This document shows positions 7,263-12,715 of a stretch of 12,715 nucleotides of DNA, in pieces (the first letter of the stretch is position 1; each line of letters opens with the position of its first letter). The stretch is from Candidatus Eiseniibacteriota bacterium (GTDB lineage Bacteria; Eisenbacteria; RBG-16-71-46; SZUA-252): the NCBI GenBank assembly GCA_016880395.1, contig JAEHDN010000145.1, forward strand, positions 1 to 12,715, read 5' to 3'. Under the pieces are notes generated by a model. That model did no database searches, was not told the origin of the DNA, and was given only the letters and a program-made list of their open reading frames with translations. The position numbers and the translations under genes were made by a program.

Positions 7263-7640
7263 TCAGCAAACGAGGTTCTGCTTTTCACCGCTCCAGCCCT
7301 CATCGCGGGTCAGACGGAAGAGGAACGGTTCCTTCTCCGGGTCATTCGCGGCCCGGAATTTGTCCCGCCACTGCCTTCTCTTCTCGTAGTTTCTCCGGAT
7401 CTGGTCCTCGATCGCATTGGCCAGATACGGATTTCGGATGAAGATCGAACCGTCGGGATCGAAGTCGATGTCGCCCACGGACCAGGTATGGTTGTTGACC
7501 CTGTTGGTCTTTCGGGACTTCTTTCCTTCGCCACCGTGGTAGATCTTCACAGATCGCTCCTCGAACGGCTCCCTCGTGGTGGATTTCGGCGGTGTCCAGT
7601 CTCTCACCTCTTCTTCCTCAATCCTGATCGGATCCTCCAC
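7263..7640 (-). CDS. Orphan 125-residue charged protein, last gene of the radical SAM / CHAT operon
   Basis: I do not recognise this protein. It starts at GTG 7640, supported by a strong ribosome site. There is no signal peptide or membrane segment. Residues 1-50 are highly charged, with an EEEE run at 8-11 and a Lys/Arg-rich patch at 40-48, and look disordered. Residues 53-80 form the most protein-like block: a WSVGDIDFDPDGSI beta-hairpin-like stretch, then IRNPYLANAIEDQI. A basic helix with NYEKRRQW follows. The tail ends in QNLVC, so the only cysteine is the last residue. Four Trp and several Phe and Tyr, often followed by Asp, Asn, Arg or Lys within three residues, would suit a radical SAM cross-linking target, but no known core motif is clear. 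GC is about 56% by hand count over 7321-7620, lower than in the trehalose genes. It could be a modified precursor, a CHAT substrate or an accessory subunit. Confidence 0.75.
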   Translation of the reverse strand: MEDPIRIEEEEVRDWTPPKSTTREPFEERSVKIYHGGEGKKSRKTNRVNNHTWSVGDIDFDPDGSIFIRNPYLANAIEDQIRRNYEKRRQWRDKFRAANDPEKEPFLFRLTRDEGWSGEKQNLVC

Positions 7641-7644
7641 GATT

Positions 7645-7651
7645 CCTCCTC
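7645..7651 (-). promoter_or_regulatory. Strong ribosome site of the small orphan gene, overlapping the CHAT stop codon
   Basis: Read on the minus strand, GAGGAGG begins within the TGA stop of the CHAT gene (7652-7650) and ends four bases before GTG 7640. It fixes the non-ATG start and implies that ribosomes finishing the CHAT protein can re-start here. It is the best ribosome site in this operon, which suits higher output of the small protein. Confidence 0.75.
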
Positions 7652-10600
7652 ATTTCCAGTCGCCGGTGGCGACGAACGCGGCCCAGTAGAAGGGATCCGT
7701 GCTGCGCGCCTGGGCCCGTCGCGCGCGCAACACCTGCAAGTCCGCCTGAGCCACAGCGTCGGCCGTGTCCAGCTTTCGGCCGACGCGGCCCTCGTACAAC
7801 GTCTTCATCCATTCGCGGGTCGACACGTCGTCTACAGCCCACAGGCTCATGATCACGGTTCGGGCTCCCGCCGACTGAAACGCGCGCCGCAGACCCAGCA
7901 CGCCCTCCCCCACCTGGATCTGGCCCTTTCCGGTGTCGCAAGCGGAGAGGACCGCCCAGTCCGTTCCGCTCAGATCGAGGCTGGCGATCTCCTCCGCCGT
8001 GAGGATGCCGTCTTCGTCATCTGCGCCGACCTCGGCACGCTCGTTCGCGCCCGCGAGGGCAAGTCCGGAGAGGTGTGTGGGATTCGGGTTGGGCGCGCGA
8101 GACGACGTCCCAGCGGACAGAGGCGACGTCCCTCCGATGCCGCGCGAGGACGCGGACGGGGCGTCGCAGTCCCCGTCGAGAAAGAATCCGTGCGTTGCCA
8201 GGTGGAGCACTCTTCGCCCGGGCGCACCGGCCTTGAGCGCCCGTTCGCTTGCCGCAGTGCCCGTCAGAACCTTCGTATGCGCTGGATCGCCCCAGATACG
8301 GGCGACCTCTCGAGCCTCGACACCTGTCTGCGGCAGCTTCGTGAATCGAACATCGCGGAAGTCACCGCAATTCCAGGCGTCCCGTGAGGCCGCGGTGCCT
8401 GTCTCCTGTTCCCCGCGCGATTGCGCGATTCCCCGGGTGGAGCCGCGCTGGTCGAACGCGGGATCGCCCAGGGCAAGAAGTCCGACACCGGCAGGAACGT
8501 CCCGCGCGGGTCGAACGAGATCGCGCTCCGAGCTCAGGTAATGCATGACCGGCCCGTCCTCGACGAGATAGCGATCCCGGCCGGCGGGCAAGGCGGCGAA
8601 GTTCACGAGAAGGATCGCGCCGTCACCCACGACGAACAGCCGCCGCGCTCGGTCGACGCTCGTCGCGACCGGCGCCCAGAGGAGTGCGGCCAGCGAGTCC
8701 CCGGCGGCTCGGCTCGGGTCCCGGCCGTGACCCGACGACCGACGGCCGGCGGCGCTCACGGCCGAGAGCCAGCGGGCGACCATGATCTCGACCCTCGAAG
8801 CAGAGCCGATCGGGACAAAAAAAATCTCGGAAGTTCCCGCTCTCATGACGAACGCGACGTAGGAACGATTACTGCCCTCGCCGGCGGCCGCATACGCGAG
8901 GAGAGCGCTTCCGGGAGGCAAGGACGACGACACTTCCCGCAGCCCGGCCCTCCCCCGTTCCTGGTCGCGCGCGAAAGCGGTACTCCGCGCGCTCAACGCC
9001 CGTTCCGCGCTTTCGTCGTCGAGGCGAGCCTTCTCCACGGAGGCGCGATACTGACCCGCGCTCGCATCTCCGGGACCGGACACGATGAGATTCGCAAGGC
9101 GCCGGCGGGCGACGATCAGGTTCCCGACGAGACGCGTCATCTCAGGATCCTTCGCTTCGGAAGCTGTCCTCATCCGCGAGGTCATCTCGTCCAGAACGAG
9201 CGTTCGTGAACGGATGAGGGAGTCCCAGACACGGGCGAGCGTGGCGCCATCCGGGCGTGAGACCGAGCCGAGGATCGACAAGGCGAGACGACCGCCAGCG
9301 GGGCGCGAGGCTGCATAGGCCAAAGCAGCCCGCTCGGGCATGGTGCGGCAGGTGAGTCTCAAATGGTCGCGGGAGACATCCTCCCCCTGGAGTGCCTCTT
9401 CCAGCGCGGGCTCCTCCGCCCCGGCTACCATGAGCGCGCTCGCGTACTGGGTCAGGGTGAAGCCTACCTCCGGGTGTCCCCGCCCGAGCCTGCTCTCGAG
9501 GATTGCGAGCGCGCGCCGGTTCAGGACGTTGCCCGTGGCCGTGTCACCGAGCGCGGTGCGCGCGACCCCGAGGGCCGCCATCGCCTCGCCCACATCTGGA
9601 TGCTCGGGTCCGTCCCCGGCTCGAAGGTTCGAGACCGCGCGCTCGAGGATCGGCACCGCCTGTCCGTACTGCCCTGGGCCAAGGTATGTATCGCCGAGCC
9701 GCTTCAAGGTCCATCCCACCTCCGGACTGTCGCGGCCAAATCGACGTTCCAGGATTTCGACCGCTTGCCGGTACTGCTCGCGCGCTGCCGGCTTCCGTCC
9801 CAGGGCGGCGAGGTTCATCCCCATGTTGGCGCGCGTCCAGCCAACCATCTCGTGGTTGGGGCCGAGCGTCTTGATTCTGATTTGCAGGGCCCGTTCCTTG
9901 CAGCTCAGCGCGCCCTCGTAATCACCCGTCGCGTACAGAAGGGTGGAGAGATTATTCCAGCCCGTGCCCACCTTGGCATGCGTCGATCCCCACGCACGCT
10001 CCCAGATATGGATCGCTCTTCGGTACATCGGCTCCGCGGCCGCATAATCCCCCATCCTCACGAGGATGGAGGCCAAGCAGCTCAGGCTCTCGGCTACGTC
10101 GGGCCCGTCTGGTTCGACTGACTCGCGAATCGCGAGCGATCGCTCCACGAGCGTTTTCGCGGCGACGTTATCGCCTGTCTCCGACCGGAGAGCGCCGAGC
10201 ATCAACAGGCTCGCGGCCACGTCGAGATGATCGGGACTCAGCGTCTTCTCGCGAATGCGAAGACTCTCCTCGAGCAGCGGCCGCGCGTGCCCGTAATCAC
10301 CGTTCATGTAGTGCCAGGATCCGAGCTGGTAGAGGCTGGCCGCGTATCCCGGATCTTCCTTCCCGAGCACCTTCTCCTTGATCCGGACCGCCCGCTCGCA
10401 GAACTCGCCGACCTCCGGGCGGCCGCTCTTGCCCCCCTGCCGCATGGCTTCCGAGAGGAGGTCGAGGACGTCGGCCGTTTCCACCGACTCGGGGCCGCTC
10501 CCACGCTCGACCGCCGCGAGACGCTTGCGGGCGAGCACCTCCGCCTCCGCGAACTTGCCCGCGTGGAGTTTTGCGACGATGGTTTCGTTTCCGGAAATTT

Positions 10601-10685
10601 GATCCTTGGCGCGAACAGACACTCCGCCGCACAGGGCGAAGACTGCCAGAACGACCAGGACGATGCAGCGCGACGAGCGATTCAT
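7650..10685 (-). CDS. Exported TPR-CHAT protein, predicted caspase-like cysteine peptidase
   Basis: A 1011-residue protein. Residues 1-26 are a Sec signal peptide (MNRSSR, a hydrophobic core, cut after SVRA); the cysteine at 19 is not in a proper lipobox. Residues about 65-440 hold eight or nine 42-residue TPR units of the kinesin-light-chain type, each near a G..HP.VG turn. A helical linker leads to the CHAT domain at about 690-1011. The catalytic pair is intact: His832 in HLATHGFF and Cys916 in LSACDTGKG, 84 residues apart, followed by GEGVLGLRRAFQSAGA. CHAT proteins of this layout are clan CD peptidases related to caspases and separase, with the TPR part thought to sense or bind partners. 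The ATG overlaps the radical SAM stop as ATGA; the open frame extends further upstream, but only into that gene. Substrate unknown. The downstream small protein is an obvious candidate. Confidence 0.88.
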   Translation of the reverse strand: MNRSSRCIVLVVLAVFALCGGVSVRAKDQISGNETIVAKLHAGKFAEAEVLARKRLAAVERGSGPESVETADVLDLLSEAMRQGGKSGRPEVGEFCERAVRIKEKVLGKEDPGYAASLYQLGSWHYMNGDYGHARPLLEESLRIREKTLSPDHLDVAASLLMLGALRSETGDNVAAKTLVERSLAIRESVEPDGPDVAESLSCLASILVRMGDYAAAEPMYRRAIHIWERAWGSTHAKVGTGWNNLSTLLYATGDYEGALSCKERALQIRIKTLGPNHEMVGWTRANMGMNLAALGRKPAAREQYRQAVEILERRFGRDSPEVGWTLKRLGDTYLGPGQYGQAVPILERAVSNLRAGDGPEHPDVGEAMAALGVARTALGDTATGNVLNRRALAILESRLGRGHPEVGFTLTQYASALMVAGAEEPALEEALQGEDVSRDHLRLTCRTMPERAALAYAASRPAGGRLALSILGSVSRPDGATLARVWDSLIRSRTLVLDEMTSRMRTASEAKDPEMTRLVGNLIVARRRLANLIVSGPGDASAGQYRASVEKARLDDESAERALSARSTAFARDQERGRAGLREVSSSLPPGSALLAYAAAGEGSNRSYVAFVMRAGTSEIFFVPIGSASRVEIMVARWLSAVSAAGRRSSGHGRDPSRAAGDSLAALLWAPVATSVDRARRLFVVGDGAILLVNFAALPAGRDRYLVEDGPVMHYLSSERDLVRPARDVPAGVGLLALGDPAFDQRGSTRGIAQSRGEQETGTAASRDAWNCGDFRDVRFTKLPQTGVEAREVARIWGDPAHTKVLTGTAASERALKAGAPGRRVLHLATHGFFLDGDCDAPSASSRGIGGTSPLSAGTSSRAPNPNPTHLSGLALAGANERAEVGADDEDGILTAEEIASLDLSGTDWAVLSACDTGKGQIQVGEGVLGLRRAFQSAGARTVIMSLWAVDDVSTREWMKTLYEGRVGRKLDTADAVAQADLQVLRARRAQARSTDPFYWAAFVATGDWK
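9366..10493 (-). repeat. Tandem 126-base repeats encoding 42-residue TPR units
   Basis: The TPR half of the CHAT gene is built from eight or nine units of 42 residues. Similar sequence recurs at 126-base steps at DNA level, for example the stretches around 9480-9520, 9600-9650 and 9715-9760, each carrying CTCGAGGAT or CCAGGATTT-like text. The units are diverged, so recent copy-number change is not evident. Boundaries are approximate. Confidence 0.6.
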
Positions 10686-11698
10686 TTCAGCGCGAGCCTC
10701 TCCCCAGCGGGGGTCGCTTGCGCGCTCCCTATCCCCCGCATCGGGCACTTGAGCTCCGCCGCGTCGCCGCTGCGTAGCCCGCGCATCCAGAGCGTCATGG
10801 GGGCTGCCTTCACCTCCACGGTTCCGTCCGCGCGCAGCATGCCCACCTGGTTGCTCGGATCCTCGAGGGCGATGGTGCACTTGTTGAGGCGGCCGTTGGC
10901 GCGGACCACGAAGGAGTTCGAGCGCGCGGCATAGCAGATCGAGTGGCCCGGCTCGGCCTCGAAGAGCTTGAGGCCGAGCGATCGCGCGTGATCTTTGAGT
11001 CGCTCGATCACCGGGAGACTCTCCTCGCGGTCGAGCACGGGCAGCGAGTCGTCGTTCGGTCCGCCGAGCCGCGAGAGTCCGCGGATGTAGAGATCGAATC
11101 GATCGTCGCCGCCGAAGGCCGCGCCCACCTGATCGATGAAATCCCTCGCCGCCTCGGTGTTCTCCCGGTCGATGTGCAGCCGGATCGTGATCGCGAACGG
11201 GCGCGACACCTCGCGCGCGGCGAGCAGGTTCCCCCAGATGCGATCGAACGTCCCTCCGCCTCCGGCCAGCACGCGCTTCCGGTCGTGATGCTCGCGGGGT
11301 CCGTCGAAGGAGATCTGGTATCCGGTGACGCCCAGGTCCACCAGCTCGGCGAGGACCGATGGCGAGAGCAGGTAGCCGTTCGTCGTGGCGTTCGATGTGA
11401 CATGAAGGTCCCGGTGAGTCTCGTGGAGCGACCGTGCATCGGTCATGAGCGTGCGGATCACCCCGCGCGCCAGGAGCGGCTCGCCCCCGAACCACGACAG
11501 GTGGAGCGACCGGAGCCCGGGGGCCCGGTTTGCGATCCACTTTCGAACCGCCTCGACGACCCAGGGCTCCATCCGGCGGTACTTGAAATCCTCGTAGCAG
11601 TAGACGCAGCGGAAGTTGCAGGCCTCGGTGGGCATCAGGATGAGGTGCAGGCGCTCGTTGGAGATCGAGCGCGCGAGGTCGTCGGACGACAGGATCAT
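10682..11698 (-). CDS. Radical SAM protein with truncated SPASM domain
   Basis: A 338-residue cytoplasmic iron-sulfur enzyme. C27-x3-C31-x2-C34 (ACNFRCVYCYE) binds the 4Fe-4S cluster that splits S-adenosylmethionine to start radical chemistry. WFGGEPLL near residues 69-76 is the glycine-rich SAM-contact motif of the peptide- and protein-modifying class, and TNGY and SFDGP follow in the expected order. A SPASM-type C-terminus starts normally: C255, then G269-x4-C274, then C318. It ends 20 residues later without the remaining cysteines of the CX2CX5CX3C pattern, so at most one partial auxiliary cluster site remains. I checked the other reading frame here and it adds no cysteines. ATG 11698 has a modest AGGGG-type site. 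The stop overlaps the CHAT start as ATGA. The family suggests a maturase acting on a peptide or protein, possibly one encoded in this operon. Reaction unknown. Confidence 0.85.
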   Translation of the reverse strand: MILSSDDLARSISNERLHLILMPTEACNFRCVYCYEDFKYRRMEPWVVEAVRKWIANRAPGLRSLHLSWFGGEPLLARGVIRTLMTDARSLHETHRDLHVTSNATTNGYLLSPSVLAELVDLGVTGYQISFDGPREHHDRKRVLAGGGGTFDRIWGNLLAAREVSRPFAITIRLHIDRENTEAARDFIDQVGAAFGGDDRFDLYIRGLSRLGGPNDDSLPVLDREESLPVIERLKDHARSLGLKLFEAEPGHSICYAARSNSFVVRANGRLNKCTIALEDPSNQVGMLRADGTVEVKAAPMTLWMRGLRSGDAAELKCPMRGIGSAQATPAGERLALK

Positions 11699-11741
11699 CG
11701 AGCCCCTACCCTCACTCAGGAGTCCGTGCCCGTTCGGGGAA

Positions 11742-11762
11742 ACACTAGGGAGTGTACCTAGT
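11742..11762. promoter_or_regulatory. Nested inverted repeats at the probable promoter of the radical SAM operon
   Basis: Two overlapping dyads lie here: ACACT-AGGG-AGTGT (11742-11755), and ACTAGG, seven bases, CCTAGT (11744-11762). On the minus strand a TTGACC -35-like box sits at 11783-11778. The base stretch 17 further on (TAGGTA) is a poor -10 and lies inside the dyad. The dyads are direct observation. Calling them an operator is inference from position, 44 bases before the radical SAM start codon. Confidence 0.3.
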
Positions 11763-11825
11763 TAAACGATGCGGACGGGTCAAACTGAACGGGGAAAGAG
11801 CAGGAATGCCAGAAGTGGATGGAGA

Positions 11826-11858
11826 GGCGAGGGGGCGCGCCGGAGCGCGCCGCTCGCC
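11826..11858. terminator. Strong GC hairpin between the membrane-protein gene and the radical SAM operon
   Basis: An inner 7-bp stem GGCGCGC / GCGCGCC (11834-11840 and 11845-11851) with a CGGA loop sits on an outer stem GGCGAG / CTCGCC (11826-11831 and 11853-11858). It lies about 60 bases past the stop of the minus-strand membrane gene and before the radical SAM promoter region. A terminator role is likely, but no T-run follows on the minus strand. Confidence 0.45.
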
Positions 11859-11918
11859 CATGCCTGCCTAAGCTGTTTATTTACAGTATCTTGCGGTGGT
11901 TATGATATCCCGTTCGAC

Positions 11919-12647
11919 CTACAGCTCCTCCGCCCGGCTCCAGAGATGGACGCCGATGATGATCATCCACACGCTGAGGAGCATCGCGAAGGGAACATAG
12001 AATTCGAGGGAGACGAGGTACTTCGCGAAGAACATCGGGATGCCGCAGAGGAGCGATCCGGCCCCGCCGATCAGGCCAACCCACCCGAGCCATTTCGGAT
12101 AGCGCCCGCTCAGGGCCACCGCCAGACCGAACAGCACGAAGGGGACGCCGTGGAAGAAGGTGATCACCGCGGCCCAGGTGCCCCCCAGCATCCGCTGCAC
12201 GATCTCCCCGAAGGCGAGGAGCCGCGTCGTTTCGGCGCCCGGAGCCGACCAGTCCCAGGCGATCGTGCCGAGCGCGTAGGCACTGATCCCCGAATCGATG
12301 ATGTGGATCGTCGCCCCCAGGAACGCGGCGGCGATACCCACCCGGGCGAGCGCCCAGCTCGCTCCGTCGGTGAGGGTGCGAGCCAGCGCGGTGAGCGCCA
12401 CCACCCAGAGGAACGCCCCGAACGCGAACCCCATCTGGACCAGGGGCCAGAAGGTGCGCCCACGCGAGGCGATGACCCGGAGGAGGGTCTCCGGATCGGA
12501 CGAGTGGGTGAGATTGCCGAAGGCGATGCCCGCGGCGACGAACACGATGGATCCCAGGATCGCCGCCGCGCCACCCATCTTGAGCAGCGATTCACGACGG
12601 TGACCCGATTCCGCAAGTGAGACCAGCTCCGCTTCGACAGCTTTCAT
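11919..12647 (-). CDS. Six-helix membrane protein of unknown function
   Basis: A 242-residue integral membrane protein. About six hydrophobic helices are visible, at residues 25-44, 68-88, 99-117, 155-179, 186-203 and 213-234. The charged N-terminus (MKAVEAELVSLAESGHRR) is probably cytoplasmic. No enzyme motif stands out. A His and an Asp inside helix three (IHIIDSG) and Pro residues in the later helices are the most notable polar features. The general look, including WLGW near residues 186-189, recalls DUF4386-type and similar small membrane families, but I cannot place it firmly. A GAGGGGG ribosome site about seven bases upstream supports ATG 12647. It points the same way as the radical SAM operon but is separated by 220 bases with a hairpin, so it is probably its own transcription unit. 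Function unknown. Confidence 0.8.
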   Translation of the reverse strand: MKAVEAELVSLAESGHRRESLLKMGGAAAILGSIVFVAAGIAFGNLTHSSDPETLLRVIASRGRTFWPLVQMGFAFGAFLWVVALTALARTLTDGASWALARVGIAAAFLGATIHIIDSGISAYALGTIAWDWSAPGAETTRLLAFGEIVQRMLGGTWAAVITFFHGVPFVLFGLAVALSGRYPKWLGWVGLIGGAGSLLCGIPMFFAKYLVSLEFYVPFAMLLSVWMIIIGVHLWSRAEEL

Positions 12648-12715
12648 AACAGCCCCCTCTTGGCGGGACGGTTGGCTCCCACGGGTGACGGCGGCGCTAT
12701 GAAAAGCGTAGCACG

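Noticed and set aside
7488..8387. 299-residue open frame on the plus strand opposite the CHAT domain
   Set aside because: The minus strand here encodes the CHAT catalytic motifs; the plus frame has no recognisable domain.
7650..10685. Type III-E CRISPR TPR-CHAT protease (Csx29-like) or gasdermin-activating protease
   Set aside because: No CRISPR array, Cas gene or gasdermin-like gene is in the window, and this protein has a signal peptide.
7650..10685. Lipoprotein signal at Cys19 of the CHAT protein
   Set aside because: The residues before the cysteine (Phe-Ala-Leu) do not fit a lipobox; a Sec cut after SVRA fits better.
10686..11540. Upstream extension of the CHAT open frame to 1296 residues
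   Set aside because: The extension overlaps the radical SAM gene in another frame and looks like an antisense-type shadow. A signal peptide starts cleanly at ATG 10685 with an ATGA overlap.
10682..11698. Prokaryotic viperin-type antiviral radical SAM enzyme
   Set aside because: WFGGEPLL and the SPASM-like C-terminus point to the peptide-modifying class, and no nucleotide-related partner gene is present.
11769..12620. 283-residue open frame on the plus strand opposite the membrane protein
   Set aside because: Asp/Glu/Arg/His-rich shadow of hydrophobic codons on the other strand; the membrane protein has a good ribosome site and clear helices.
12699..12715. Possible divergent gene starting at ATG 12699 at the right edge
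   Set aside because: Only five codons are visible and there is no ribosome site, so it cannot be supported.

Overview
This is a 12.7 kb piece of a high-GC bacterial chromosome. Gene starts are preceded by GGAGG-type ribosome sites, genes are tightly packed, and several overlap by four bases (ATGA, GTGA or TTGA). No RNA genes, insertion sequences, CRISPR arrays or integration signs are visible. A secreted FlgD-type Ig-like protein, a GT4 trehalose synthase (TreT) and a TPR-CHAT protein suggest an uncultivated Gram-negative lineage, perhaps FCB-like or Eisenbacteria-like. That placement is inference and weak.

Left part, plus strand (11-2052): a secreted protein with an Ala/Pro/Lys linker, an Ig-like domain and a lysine-rich tail. 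It is followed by a CDP-alcohol phosphatidyltransferase, an integral membrane phospholipid-type enzyme.

Middle, plus strand (2105-7223): a five-gene compatible-solute operon. It encodes an OtsA-type GT20 synthase, an OtsB-type HAD phosphatase, a small MscS-associated conserved-TM-helix protein, a protein with two copies of an uncharacterised (DUF5752-like) module, and TreT. It therefore holds both the two-step route (nucleotide sugar + glucose-6-P to trehalose-6-P to trehalose) and the one-step reversible route (NDP-glucose + glucose to trehalose), plus a probable osmotic membrane component. The layout recalls the synthase/phosphatase, glycosyltransferase and mechanosensitive-channel operon described in the archaeon Thermoproteus tenax. 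A perfect 11-bp hairpin follows treT and separates it from the convergent operon.

Right part, minus strand (11698 down to 7263): a compact three-gene operon that is the most unusual item here. It encodes a radical SAM protein with a cut-short SPASM domain, a 1011-residue exported TPR-CHAT protein with an intact His/Cys dyad, and a 125-residue charged orphan protein ending in cysteine. The first two genes overlap by ATGA. The third has a strong ribosome site built into the stop codon of the second. Maturase plus protease plus small protein is the outline of a peptide or protein modification system, but I do not recognise the small protein and the link is inference.

Far right, minus strand (12647-11919): a six-helix membrane protein of unknown function. 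The 220 bases between it and the radical SAM gene hold a strong GC hairpin, an AT-rich patch and nested inverted repeats at a possible promoter. No stretch longer than 300 bases lacks a gene.
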